From NCBI GenBank assembly GCA_015064695.1, contig SVRS01000006.1:1-64000 (forward strand): DNA of 64,000 nucleotides, given 5' to 3'. The translations under genes and the position numbers were made by a program. The stretch is from Oscillospiraceae bacterium. Its GTDB lineage: Bacteria > Bacillota > Clostridia > Oscillospirales > CAG-272. Under the pieces are notes generated by a model that made no database searches, was not told where the DNA came from, and was given only the letters and a program-made list of their open reading frames with translations. Positions 1-9,952 of this stretch are shown here, piece by piece; within the stretch, counting starts at the first letter, position 1; each line of letters begins with the position of its first letter.

Positions 1-968
1 CGGGGCGCTTTGTAATCGGGCAGGTACTCGTCGAGGAAGTTCATCTCATCCTCAAATTCGGTCAGCAGGGACGTGATCATCCCCACGCCGTTCTCGATCT
101 GGGCGTAGCCCTCGTAATACTCCTCGGCAGGGAGGGGAAGTCCCGCCTTGAGGTATAGCTCATCGGCGCAGAAGAATTTTCGCGTGCCGCATTCCGCCAG
201 ACACTTTTCCGCAAAGGCCTCCACCTGGCGGATGACCGCCGCCGCCTCATCGGGAGAGTAGGTGGTCAGGGGATAGAGCTTGTCCCGATAACGGGTCAGC
301 CCCGCAGGAACAATGGACACGCTCTCCATGGCATCCCCCAGGGCGTAAAGATCCCGCATGGAGCGCTCCAGCTCCTCGCCGTCGTTGATGCCGCGGCACA
401 GCACAATCTGCCCGCAGAGGGTAATGCCCGCCTCGGCCAAACGGGGGAGGTAATCCAGCACCACACCCGCCCGCTTGTTGTGCATCATCTTGACCCGCAG
501 CTCGGGATTTGTGGTATGCACCGAGATATTGACGGGGGAGATGTGCATCTCAATGATGCGGTCAATATCCTTGTCGCGGAGGTTGGTCATGGTGATGAAG
601 TTGCCGTGGAGAAAGGACAGGCGGCTGTCGTCGTCCTTGAAGTACAGCGTCTCCCGCATCCCCTTGGGGAGCTGGTCGATGAAGCAGAAGATGCACTTAT
701 TTTCGCAGGAGTGCTTTTTGTCCATGAGGGGCGTTTCAAAATCCAGCCCGATGTCATCGTACTCCCGCTTACGGATGACCGTTTCATATGCCTCAAAGGG
801 CTCGCTGCCGCGGGTCAAGGACAATTTCACCTCGGTAGCCGTGAGGAAGAACCGATAATCCAGCACGTCAGTGACCTCGCGGCCGTTGATGGAAACCAGA
901 ATATCCCCCGCCGAAATACCGTGCCGCTCGGCGCGGCTGTGGGGGGTAACGCTTGTGATCTTGACCAT
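1..968 (-). CDS. PDZ / radical SAM / DUF512 family protein (C-terminus cut by window edge)
   Basis: Reverse-complement translation starts MVKITSVTPHSRAERHGISAGDILVSINGREVTDVLDYRFF (PDZ-like), contains CENKCIFCF (CxxxCxxC radical SAM motif) and ends ENGVGMITSLLTEFEDEM (DUF512-like). Not in the ORF track because it is open at the window edge. Confidence 0.85.
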   Translation of the reverse strand, partial: MVKITSVTPHSRAERHGISAGDILVSINGREVTDVLDYRFFLTATEVKLSLTRGSEPFEAYETVIRKREYDDIGLDFETPLMDKKHSCENKCIFCFIDQLPKGMRETLYFKDDDSRLSFLHGNFITMTNLRDKDIDRIIEMHISPVNISVHTTNPELRVKMMHNKRAGVVLDYLPRLAEAGITLCGQIVLCRGINDGEELERSMRDLYALGDAMESVSIVPAGLTRYRDKLYPLTTYSPDEAAAVIRQVEAFAEKCLAECGTRKFFCADELYLKAGLPLPAEEYYEGYAQIENGVGMITSLLTEFEDEMNFLDEYLPDYKAP

Positions 969-1205
969 GGGGATGGGTTCCTTTCCTTGTCTTTGCATTA
1001 CGCGGACGGTCGCGCAACAATCCACGTTATATTATACCATAAAATTATCAAATTGTCAAATGGAAAAACGGGGAATCTGAAAGAATTGTGAAAAATAAAA
1101 TGGCGAAAATTGACAAAACTCCGAGGTTTCGCGTCGCGTTTCTCCCAATCCCGAAAGTGGTCAATAAAAAACATGAAAAATATTCAAGAAATATCATCCA
1201 ATCTA

Positions 1206-1234
1206 TTGACAATGTGTTGAAAGTGTGATATAAT
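1206..1234 (+). promoter_or_regulatory. Consensus sigma-A promoter TTGACA-N17-TATAAT upstream of the lipoprotein metallopeptidase pair
   Basis: Exact -35 and -10 hexamers, 17-nt spacer, ~90 nt before the start codon at 1325. Confidence 0.8.
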
Positions 1235-1324
1235 ATCACCAAGTCGAACACATTGAGCTTCATTTGCGATCTTTTGACCGCCACGTGATGTGCAAGGCTA
1301 AAAAAACAGGAGGTCTACCCTACC

Positions 1325-2641
1325 ATGAAAAAGCAAGCCCTGCTCGGAGCCCTCGCTCTGACCGCCGTACTCCTTTTCAGCGCCTGCAACGACCAACCGC
1401 CCGCTCCCCCCGCCCCCGAAGACACCACCGTCCCCGTCACTACCGAAGCCCCGACCGAAGCCCCCATCGACCCCTTTGCCGCCGTCCGCGAAAGCGATGA
1501 GCTCTGGCTTACCTACGGCTTGGATGCTTACGAAAGCCAATCCGAGGCGCAGGATTTGTCTGAGTTTTTCGCAAATCAAGCCAATATGTCGTATTTGACC
1601 CTGTACAACCATATGTTTACCTATGACGAGGACAAATCCGTCCCTGTGGCTGAAGCCCTCTTTCGCTTTATCTGCGACGAATACGGCGCGGACGCTCTGT
1701 TGGACAAGGAGAAGCGTTGCGAATACAAGACCGCCTATCTGAAATCCATCGGTGTCGAAATGGAATACATCCAGCTCCCCGAGTTGGAGACCTTCCTCTC
1801 CTCCATGGAATTTTCGGCAGACGTGTCCTCGGAGAACCAATTCCCCTACGTCTTCACCATCGGAAACGTCCATTACCATTTTAAAAACTTTGATGATGGC
1901 CATATCTCGGCCTACCACGGTATCCTGTATTACAGCACCACGGGACTCGAGAAGCTGATCGAATACGTGGAGGGACTGGAGGACGCCGATCTCTTCAACA
2001 CCGACCGTGAATTTCACTACTATATGACCCTCGAAGGCGGCGCATCCCATACCCGATATGCCACAGGGAATATGTACATCAACACTCGTGAGGTGACCCT
2101 CCATGAGGCCGTCCACGCCATGGGCATCCATTTGAAAAACCATCTTTGGCTGTCCGAGGGGCTATGCGACTATCTCAGCGAGGATCTGGGCTTTTACCCG
2201 ATCATTACGGATACTCGTATCCAAACCATGCGGATCGTCGGACAGGGGTACTATGACGAGCTGGCCGCGGCGGGCAATCAGACCGCCATTGCCTCCAAAG
2301 CTATCTACGATGCATACATTGCCGCCGGAGGCTCCCTGGATTCCATCGAGGCCTTCGATACAAAGCTGTACCGCAATATCAACGTTACAGTGGAGGAGCA
2401 ACTGGCCCCTGGGTCAAGCTCCACTCTCGGTCAGGTGTGGGAGTCCCTCAATAACGCCCCCTGCACCGCCGTGGGAGCCGAGATCACCTACGGCCAAGCG
2501 GCCTCCATGGTGCGCTACCTCGTGGACACCTATGGTTTGAGCGCAGTGCTGGATGCCTACCGTGCGGATGATCCCGCCGCCGCCTTCGGCAAGGACTACG
2601 AAGCCCTCAAGGCTGAATGGCTGGAATATCTGTACCGATAA
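1325..2641 (+). CDS. Lipoprotein, putative gluzincin-type zinc metallopeptidase (HEAVH...WLSEGL)
   Basis: Lipobox signal MKKQALLGALALTAVLLFSACN; HExxH at 2102-2116 followed by WLSEGLCDY as in Peptidase_MA-like proteins; RBS aggagg. Confidence 0.7.
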   Translation: MKKQALLGALALTAVLLFSACNDQPPAPPAPEDTTVPVTTEAPTEAPIDPFAAVRESDELWLTYGLDAYESQSEAQDLSEFFANQANMSYLTLYNHMFTYDEDKSVPVAEALFRFICDEYGADALLDKEKRCEYKTAYLKSIGVEMEYIQLPELETFLSSMEFSADVSSENQFPYVFTIGNVHYHFKNFDDGHISAYHGILYYSTTGLEKLIEYVEGLEDADLFNTDREFHYYMTLEGGASHTRYATGNMYINTREVTLHEAVHAMGIHLKNHLWLSEGLCDYLSEDLGFYPIITDTRIQTMRIVGQGYYDELAAAGNQTAIASKAIYDAYIAAGGSLDSIEAFDTKLYRNINVTVEEQLAPGSSSTLGQVWESLNNAPCTAVGAEITYGQAASMVRYLVDTYGLSAVLDAYRADDPAAAFGKDYEALKAEWLEYLYR

Positions 2642-2666
2642 GATCGAATATACTTGGAGGTTCATT

Positions 2667-3986
2667 ATGAAGAAACACCTGCTTATCGGAGCCCTTACTC
2701 TGTCCGCGGTACTTCTTTTCAGCGCGTGTAACGACCAACCGCCGACACTCCCGACCGCTACGGACAACGACACCATGCCCATTACCACCGAACAAGTCAC
2801 CGAAGCCCCCGTTGACCCCTTTGAGGCCGTCCGCGCAAGCGACGAACTCTGGCTCTCCTACGGTCTGGCCGCCTATGAACAGCAAACCGAGCCCCAGGAC
2901 CTGTCCGAATTTTTCACGAGTCCGCTCAATCAATCCTATCTGACCCTGTCCGATGATCTGTTTACCTACGATTTTGAAAAAACTCTCCCCGTAGCCGAGG
3001 CCTTCTTCCGCTTCGTCTGCGACGAGTACGGCGTTGACGCGCTGTTGGATATGGATAAGCGTTGCGAATACAAGACCTCCTATCTGAAATCCCTCGGTTC
3101 ACAGTTGCACTACCTCCAATCCCCCGAGCAGGAAGCTTTTTTATCCTCCATAAGCTTTTCGGCGGATGACGCGAAAAAGACAGAGTACCCCTACGTATAT
3201 ACCTGGGATAACGTCCATTTTTACTTCCAAAAGGTCAACATGGAAAGCGTTTCTGATTATCACATTGATATGTACCATATCACCACGGGACTTCAAAAAA
3301 TGACCGCGTACATGGACGGACTCAACGCCGACGACCTGCTGGACACCGACCGTGAATTTCACTTTTACATGACCCTCAACGGCGGAGCCTCCAGAACCAC
3401 CCCCTCCAATGGGTATATGTATATCAACGTAGGCAACTCAGCGTTGCATGAAGCCGTCCACTCTGTGGGAATCGGTCTTACCGAGCGGAGAAATGTTTGG
3501 CTTTCCGAAGGGTTATGTAATTATTTCGGAAAACAACTTGGTTTTAACCCTCTCGCCAAAACAAATCAAATGGTGATATTTCGCATGATCGAAGCAGGCC
3601 TCTACGACGGGCAAGCCGCGGCGGGCGATCCAACCGCGATCCGGTACAAAGCCATGTACGATACTTATGTTTCCCGTGGAGGGAAGGTAACTTCTTCCCA
3701 GGACTTTGACATGAAATTATATATCGATGCATGCGCCAAGAGTGAACTGGAGTTCGGCGAATACAAGTCCATGGGCGACGCGTGGAAAGAGGCCAATCAA
3801 AGCGTACTCAACTCGGTCGGTGCCGAGCTTTCCTACGACCAAGCAACCTCTATGGTTCAGTATCTTGCCGATACGTACGGCATTGACACAGTGCTTGATG
3901 CCTACCGCACCCAGGATATGACCGCCTCCTTCGGCAAGGACTACGAAGCCTTGAAGGCCGAATGGCTGGAATATCTGTACCAATAA
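2667..3986 (+). CDS. Lipoprotein, putative gluzincin-type zinc metallopeptidase, paralog of the preceding gene
   Basis: Start taken at internal ATG (MKKHLLIGALTLSAVLLFSACNDQ) after ggagg; HEAVH...WLSEGLCNY conserved; collinear similarity to 1325-2641. Confidence 0.7.
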   Translation: MKKHLLIGALTLSAVLLFSACNDQPPTLPTATDNDTMPITTEQVTEAPVDPFEAVRASDELWLSYGLAAYEQQTEPQDLSEFFTSPLNQSYLTLSDDLFTYDFEKTLPVAEAFFRFVCDEYGVDALLDMDKRCEYKTSYLKSLGSQLHYLQSPEQEAFLSSISFSADDAKKTEYPYVYTWDNVHFYFQKVNMESVSDYHIDMYHITTGLQKMTAYMDGLNADDLLDTDREFHFYMTLNGGASRTTPSNGYMYINVGNSALHEAVHSVGIGLTERRNVWLSEGLCNYFGKQLGFNPLAKTNQMVIFRMIEAGLYDGQAAAGDPTAIRYKAMYDTYVSRGGKVTSSQDFDMKLYIDACAKSELEFGEYKSMGDAWKEANQSVLNSVGAELSYDQATSMVQYLADTYGIDTVLDAYRTQDMTASFGKDYEALKAEWLEYLYQ

Positions 3987-4007
3987 AAAATTTGGAGGTA
4001 TCCCACT

Positions 4008-4544
4008 ATGACAAAAGAAAAGAATCCGTGGCTTGCGTGTCTGAAGCACATCGTCATCGCGTCCCTGGCAACCTTTGGGGTCTATATGGCCTCGTCTTTA
4101 CTGATCGCCGCCACATTTGAAGGCGATGACAAGAAAGATCTGCGTTTCCTTGCGGCCTATATTTTCATGATGGCCGCTTACGTGATCTTCTTCTACCGCT
4201 TCCACGAGTACAACCGCCTCGACACCTACGCCGAGTATACGGGCAAATTCAGCCTAAAAAGGGAATTGCTCGCCTACATACACGCCGACGGAAAATACTT
4301 GTTCATCATCTTTGCTGTGTGCGCGGTCGTTACGGACGTATCCGTCATGATTTTAGGGTACAATACACCCAATCCCATCGCAACTGTAACCATGTTCTGC
4401 CTGGGTCCCTGGGCGGGGGTGATTCATATTCCCGTTGTATGCTCTGTCCTGTGCTTCGTCTATGCCTCGGCCGTGGCCTGTGTCCTGGCCATGCTCCGCA
4501 GCCGCAAGATCCATCAAGAGGATACCATTCCTAAAAAGAGATGA
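4008..4544 (+). CDS. Hypothetical membrane protein
   Basis: ORF with RBS (ggaggt) and several hydrophobic segments. Confidence 0.6.
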   Translation: MTKEKNPWLACLKHIVIASLATFGVYMASSLLIAATFEGDDKKDLRFLAAYIFMMAAYVIFFYRFHEYNRLDTYAEYTGKFSLKRELLAYIHADGKYLFIIFAVCAVVTDVSVMILGYNTPNPIATVTMFCLGPWAGVIHIPVVCSVLCFVYASAVACVLAMLRSRKIHQEDTIPKKR

Positions 4545-4552
4545 TTGTCAAA

Positions 4553-4583
4553 ACCGCCGAGAGCCCAAAAAGCCCTCGGCGGT
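4553..4583. terminator. Bidirectional hairpin between convergent genes
   Basis: ACCGCCGAGaGC ... GCcCTCGGCGGT. Confidence 0.6.
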
Positions 4584-4592
4584 CATTCTTTA

Positions 4593-5114
4593 TCATCTTT
4601 CAAAAACCTCGCACCCGCTCCAGCGATACACCTCAAACACCCCGGTGTATTTCCCGCTGAGCTTTTCCAAAAAGCTCGCGGGCTTTTTCAGCTTGTCCAG
4701 CATTCCCGAAAGCTCGGCCTCGTCGTCAGGCACCTGGTACAGCCACTCCGAAGGAGCCGTGCCGATCTTGCGGTGATTGTCGTAGGCATCCCGATTCTTG
4801 TAGCGCACGATGGCCACGATGCGGTCCTCAATGACCTCGTTCATGGCGGCCACCGCCTCCTCGGGATCCAAACGCCCCGCCACCTCGGCCTGTCCAAAGT
4901 GCAGAGCGCATTCCGACACGTAGCCCTTGTACGTATGCGCCACCAGGGACACCGAAAAACGCCCCTCCTCGGGGTGGGGAAGGATGAATTCCAGTACCTC
5001 CTCGCCCTTGTCGGTCACGTCGGTAACCGTGCGGGGGCGGTTGTCGCGGGGGAATCGGGTAACGTAGGTACGGGTCAGATAGACGGAGTATTCTTCAACA
5101 GTGTACTGAGACAT
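4593..5114 (-). CDS. Hypothetical protein
   Basis: ORF; start MSQYTVEEYS preceded by AAAGGAG; codon-like composition. Confidence 0.6.
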   Translation of the reverse strand: MSQYTVEEYSVYLTRTYVTRFPRDNRPRTVTDVTDKGEEVLEFILPHPEEGRFSVSLVAHTYKGYVSECALHFGQAEVAGRLDPEEAVAAMNEVIEDRIVAIVRYKNRDAYDNHRKIGTAPSEWLYQVPDDEAELSGMLDKLKKPASFLEKLSGKYTGVFEVYRWSGCEVFER

Positions 5115-5270
5115 AGCGGCTCCTTTATGTTCGCGTAGATACGCGGCTGGCATTTTTCACAAAAAATTTCTCCGCCCCCCTTGCAATCGGGACGAAACTA
5201 TGGTATCATATAGTATAAACGATTTCTGCGCAAAATGCAAGAGAAAATTGTAAAAAATTCGGAGGTTCCC

Positions 5271-5969
5271 ATGGAACAGATCTATACCATCCCCGTAAAC
5301 GAAGCCTTTGAAGCGTCCCGCGACGACCCCGCCTGCGGTTGCCCCATGTGCGCCATCTACCGCAAGCTGGAGGAAAACGAGCTGGATCTCATTCTCGGTG
5401 CCTCTATGATGGAGCCCGACGTCCGCATCAAGACCAACGAGCAGGGCTTCTGCCGCCTGCATTACGATCTCATGTTCGTCCGCAAGAACCGCCTGGGTAT
5501 GGCCCTGACTCTGGAGAGCCACCTCAAGGAGCTGCAAAACGACATCAAGGAGGGAGCCTTCGGCACGCCCGGTAACAAGCCCCTCAAGCGCATTGGGGAG
5601 CTGGAGTCCACCTGCTACGTCTGTAAGCGCGCCGCTTTCCACTTTGAGCATATGGCCGAGACCGTGGTTTTCCTGTGGGACTCCGACGAGGATTTCGGCC
5701 CCAAGCTCCGCGCCCAGCCCTACTTCTGCCTGCCGCACTATAAGAAACTCCTGGAATACGGCCAGAAGCGTCTCGGCAAAAAGAAGCTGGCCCAGTTCAC
5801 ATCCGAGGTCGGAAAAGTGGTCAACGACTATATGTCAACCCTCACCGAGGACATCAGCTGGTTCTGCAAGAAGTTCGACTACCGCTACGACCAGGAGCCC
5901 TGGTATAACTCCAAGGACTCGGTGGAGCGGGCCATCAAATTCCTGCGGTCGGATATTCATAACAAATAA
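5271..5969 (+). CDS. DUF6062-like cysteine-rich protein
   Basis: MEQIYTIPVNEAFEASRDDPACGCPMC start after ggagg; two CxxC...CxxHY motifs. Confidence 0.65.
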   Translation: MEQIYTIPVNEAFEASRDDPACGCPMCAIYRKLEENELDLILGASMMEPDVRIKTNEQGFCRLHYDLMFVRKNRLGMALTLESHLKELQNDIKEGAFGTPGNKPLKRIGELESTCYVCKRAAFHFEHMAETVVFLWDSDEDFGPKLRAQPYFCLPHYKKLLEYGQKRLGKKKLAQFTSEVGKVVNDYMSTLTEDISWFCKKFDYRYDQEPWYNSKDSVERAIKFLRSDIHNK

Positions 5970-5990
5970 AAGAGCAGGGAAGCCGTCCGT

Positions 5991-6854
5991 ATGCACTACG
6001 CCCTCCTGCTTCTGACCGCCCTTCTTCTGACCCTTCAGAAGGTCACCCAAAAACGTTTCAATACGACCTGCCGCTCGGGAGCATTCCTGTTCGGAAGTAT
6101 GATCTCGCTTTGTGCCATGTGCGTGTTCATCGCGGTCAATGCGGTCAACCGTAATTGGAGCTGGCACCCGAGCCTCATCCTACCCGCCGTCGGATTCGGC
6201 CTGTCCCATGCCGTCGGTACCGTGTTCGTAGTGCTGGCCATCAAAAACGGTTCCTTGGCCAAGACCACCCTGATCACCTCCTACTCCCTCCTGATCCCCG
6301 CCGCCGCAGGGCTGGTCATCCTCCGCGAGCCCATCAAAATGACCATGCTTGCAGGCATCCTCCTGCTGGCGATCTCCCTGTGGCTGACCAATCACCGCAA
6401 GGCCGATAGTGGGGAAAAGATCACCCTCAAATGGGTGGTCTGCGTCGCCCTCGCCTTTGCAGGCAACGGCCTCTGCTCCACGGTGCAAAAGCTGGCCCCT
6501 CACTATGTTGACGGCGCACTCAATCAGAACCTCTACATGATTGTAGCCCTTGGCCTCTCCTCGGTCGTACTGGCCGCCGCTTCCTTCCTTGCGAAGGAGA
6601 CCGACCGAACAGGCACATTGCGCCGCGGTGCCCCCCTTGCCCTCGTCTGCGGCCTGTGTAACGGCGGGGTCAATATTCTGGTCCTTTACTTGAACCAATA
6701 CATCCCCGCCTCCGTCATGTTTCCCGCCATGTCTGCAAGCCAGATCATTCTGGTCTTTATCTACTCATTGGTAATCTGCCGTGAAAGATTTACCAAGAAA
6801 CAATGGGCAGGCTTTGCCGTCGGTATCCTGTCAGTGATCCTGCTCAATCTCTAA
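5991..6854 (+). CDS. EamA/DMT-superfamily transporter-like membrane protein
   Basis: About 10 hydrophobic segments, duplicated layout typical of DMT proteins. Confidence 0.6.
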   Translation: MHYALLLLTALLLTLQKVTQKRFNTTCRSGAFLFGSMISLCAMCVFIAVNAVNRNWSWHPSLILPAVGFGLSHAVGTVFVVLAIKNGSLAKTTLITSYSLLIPAAAGLVILREPIKMTMLAGILLLAISLWLTNHRKADSGEKITLKWVVCVALAFAGNGLCSTVQKLAPHYVDGALNQNLYMIVALGLSSVVLAAASFLAKETDRTGTLRRGAPLALVCGLCNGGVNILVLYLNQYIPASVMFPAMSASQIILVFIYSLVICRERFTKKQWAGFAVGILSVILLNL

Positions 6855-6872
6855 TACACAAGGAGTTTCCCC

Positions 6873-7427
6873 ATGATCGACCTACTCGAGCTACACAAAT
6901 ACTTCATCCTAAAGCACCTCCGCCCCGGCGACGTGGCGGTAGATTTCACCATGGGCAACGGCCACGATACCGAGTTCCTGTCCAAGACCGTCGGCCCCGA
7001 CGGCTTCGTCTATGCATTCGATATCCAGGAACAGGCCCTGGCTTCCACTCAGGAGCATCTGGTCAAGGCGGGCTGTCCCGATAACTACCAGCTCATTCTG
7101 GACTCCCATTCCAATGTCAAAAAGTACGTGGACGTCCCCTTCAAGGCGGGAATGTTTAACCTGGGCTGGCTCCCGGGCGGAGATAAGTCCATAACCACCC
7201 TGCGAGAGACCACCCTCCCTGCCATCCGCGACGCAATCAGCCTCATGGATAAGGATGCCATCCTCAACATCGCCGTCTACCCCGGCCACGCCGAGGGCGA
7301 TGCCGAGGGACAGATGATCCTGGACTACCTGGCCGGAATCAGCCGCCACCGCGTCTGCGCCACCCTGGTCAAGATCGTCAATTCCCCTACGTCCCCCTTC
7401 TTTATCGTCGTCGAAACCAAACCGTAA
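6873..7427 (+). CDS. mnmM: Class I SAM methyltransferase, MnmM/YtqB-like (rRNA_methylase family, tRNA U34 modification)
   Basis: VAVDFTMGNGHDTEFL SAM motif, GWLPGGDKSITT and AVYPGHAEG motifs typical of YtqB-like proteins. Confidence 0.7.
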   Translation: MIDLLELHKYFILKHLRPGDVAVDFTMGNGHDTEFLSKTVGPDGFVYAFDIQEQALASTQEHLVKAGCPDNYQLILDSHSNVKKYVDVPFKAGMFNLGWLPGGDKSITTLRETTLPAIRDAISLMDKDAILNIAVYPGHAEGDAEGQMILDYLAGISRHRVCATLVKIVNSPTSPFFIVVETKP

Positions 7428-7441
7428 ACTAAGGAGCTACT

Positions 7442-8164
7442 ATGTTCAGCAAAAACGTCAAAATCGCCGTCGCATCCATCGCCATCGTCGCCGTGCTCTC
7501 CTCTTGCGGAGCCAAGCAACCGAAATATAACTACCAAATCGATATGCAAAAATACGAAAACGCCATCTCGGTCACAGATAAATCGTATCTTGTACTGGTC
7601 AATAAGCAGAACAGCTTGAATAACGGATATATCCCGGACTCCCTGGCCACAGTTCCCGCAGAGCTGACGCTGTACGGCAAGGAGGTCCAGCTGGAATCCA
7701 CGGCCGCTCTCGCTGCCGAGGCTCTGGTTTGCGAGCTTCGGGCTTGCGGCTACACCGATATCACCATTACCAGCGGCTACCGCTCCTATGAATACCAGCA
7801 GATCCTCTTCAATACGTACCTGGGTAACGAAATGGCCGCCCACCCCGATTGGACGCAGGAACGGTGCGAGGCAGAGGTTCTGTCCTATTCTGCCCGTCCC
7901 GGCGAAAGCGAGCATCAGACGGGGCTCTGCATGGATCTCATCAGCACGAAAAACGTCGTGCTGGACGAGACCTTTGCCCAAAACCCTGCCTATGCCTGGC
8001 TCATCGAAAACGCCCATCACTTCGGCTTCATCCTCCGTTATCCTGCGGATAAGACCGAGAGTACGGGGTATTCCTACGAGCCCTGGCACTACCGCTTCGT
8101 AGGAGTGAAAGCCGCCACGGAGATCCACAATAAGGGAATCTCTCTGGAGGAATACCTTGACTAA
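7442..8164 (+). CDS. D-alanyl-D-alanine carboxypeptidase, VanY/DacB-like lipoprotein
   Basis: ITSGYRSYEYQ, SEHQTGLCMDL, YEPWHYRFVG motifs; lipobox LSSCG. Confidence 0.85.
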   Translation: MFSKNVKIAVASIAIVAVLSSCGAKQPKYNYQIDMQKYENAISVTDKSYLVLVNKQNSLNNGYIPDSLATVPAELTLYGKEVQLESTAALAAEALVCELRACGYTDITITSGYRSYEYQQILFNTYLGNEMAAHPDWTQERCEAEVLSYSARPGESEHQTGLCMDLISTKNVVLDETFAQNPAYAWLIENAHHFGFILRYPADKTESTGYSYEPWHYRFVGVKAATEIHNKGISLEEYLD

Positions 8165-8399
8165 CGGTTGTTGATCTAAGGTCTCTTGCTTTTTTGGGGG
8201 GCGGTTGCATTCATGAAAAGTTTCGTATTTTTCAAAACAACCTTTCTCAAAAATCAAGAAATCATCACATTCGTGCGATATAATGACAACATAATCGTAT
8301 GGCATCGTACAGATCCGTACGGCACAAAAAGTAAGCCCGCCAGTTTCAACACAGGACACCTCGCACGCATTTTCGGATGATTGAAGGGAGTTGTCTTTC

Positions 8400-9917
8400 A
8401 TGAACCAAGAGAATCCTATGAACGAAAAAAAACCAAATCAAGACACGTACGAAGAATTTGATTCTGATTCTACCCGCTCCCGACGGACTCAGAATCCCGA
8501 GAACGGACAGGAATATACCAATCCGGACGGCAGCCACGGGTATATTTACAATTCATCTGCCTCCTGCGAGCATCGGAATCGCGCCGTGAAAAGCGCCGTG
8601 ATCGCATGCTCGACGGTAGTGGCTACTCTTGTCCTGGGTGCCTGTTGCTTCTTCGGCGCCTATACGGCGGTTCAATCTCTGAATCACCTGAACAAAAACA
8701 GCTCCTCGGCCGAGGAGGGAAACAGCAATCGTCCTAATTCGGGTATATCCGGAGAGCTTGTGATCCGCGACGATACACAGCAGAGCGGCTCCAATCATAA
8801 GCAGGAGCCCTGGGGAGATAACGCCGTCGGCGGATCAGACCCGTCCGACACAAGCTGGATTCCCAATAACGTGAGTATCGATAAAAAACCCCCGCTCCGA
8901 CAGGATAGCAACGGTGATGGGAGAGCCGAGATCGAAACAGACGCAAGCGGAGAGGTTCTTACCTCAGCGGGACAGGGAGCCGTATCGGTCGCAACGGTCG
9001 TCAATCGCGTAGCCGCGTCCGTGGTGGAAATTTCCACGAAAACCACCGTGCAATCCGGGCAAACCGAGCAAACGGTTTCCGGCGGTGCGGGAAGCGGCGT
9101 GATCATTTCCAAGGAAGGCTTTATTGTAACCAATCACCACGTGATCGAGGGAGCCCGCGCCATTACGGTGCGACTCAACAACGGACGGGAATTTCCTGCC
9201 ACCCTTGTCGGTGCCGATGAGCAGACGGATATTGCCGTTCTGTGGATCGATGCAGGAACGTATCCGCTGACCGTAGCAACCCTGGGAGCCAGCTTTGATC
9301 TTGTCACCGGCGAGGATATTTTGGCCATTGGAAATCCCCTGGGAGCATTGGGCGGAACGGTGACCGAGGGCATGATCTCCGCCACAGCCCGAGATATCAG
9401 CATCAACGGAATTGTTATGACCCTGTTGCAGGTTTCGGCTCCCATCAATCCCGGTAATTCCGGCGGAGGATTGTTCAATATGGCCGGAGATCTGGTCGGG
9501 ATCGTCAACGCCAAAATGACCTCGGAGGAGGTCGAGGGCCTCGGATTCGCCATTCCCGTGGATATCGCTTATCCCGTGATCCTGGAGCTGATTGCCCACG
9601 GATACGTCCGAGGACGTCCTACCGTAGATTTTTCCGTTGTGGAAGTAACGTCGGTGCAAACGGCTATGCGTTATTTCGATTCTCTCAACCTCGGCGTATA
9701 CGTATACACCGAAAGTCACCCGATTCTGCAATACGGAGATCTTATCCTGGCCGCAGACGGCATGGAGATTTCCACGGCGAATCAGCTGCAAGCCTTGATT
9801 CAACGGAAGCAGGTTGGGGATTCGCTGGAGCTGACGGTTTATCGGGCGCGGGAGCAAATAACTGTAACCGTAACCATCGTTGAGGCCGTTCCCACAAGCC
9901 TTCAGCCTGCCGCCTGA
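8400..9917 (+). CDS. HtrA/DegP-type trypsin-like serine protease with PDZ domain, membrane anchored
   Basis: VTNHHVIEG (His), TDIAVLWID (Asp), NPGNSGGGLFN (Ser), C-terminal PDZ-like region; N-terminal TM. Confidence 0.9.
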   Translation: MNQENPMNEKKPNQDTYEEFDSDSTRSRRTQNPENGQEYTNPDGSHGYIYNSSASCEHRNRAVKSAVIACSTVVATLVLGACCFFGAYTAVQSLNHLNKNSSSAEEGNSNRPNSGISGELVIRDDTQQSGSNHKQEPWGDNAVGGSDPSDTSWIPNNVSIDKKPPLRQDSNGDGRAEIETDASGEVLTSAGQGAVSVATVVNRVAASVVEISTKTTVQSGQTEQTVSGGAGSGVIISKEGFIVTNHHVIEGARAITVRLNNGREFPATLVGADEQTDIAVLWIDAGTYPLTVATLGASFDLVTGEDILAIGNPLGALGGTVTEGMISATARDISINGIVMTLLQVSAPINPGNSGGGLFNMAGDLVGIVNAKMTSEEVEGLGFAIPVDIAYPVILELIAHGYVRGRPTVDFSVVEVTSVQTAMRYFDSLNLGVYVYTESHPILQYGDLILAADGMEISTANQLQALIQRKQVGDSLELTVYRAREQITVTVTIVEAVPTSLQPAA

Positions 9918-9952
9918 GAGCGGCAAAGCCAATCAGAAAAGGAGGAAGTACC

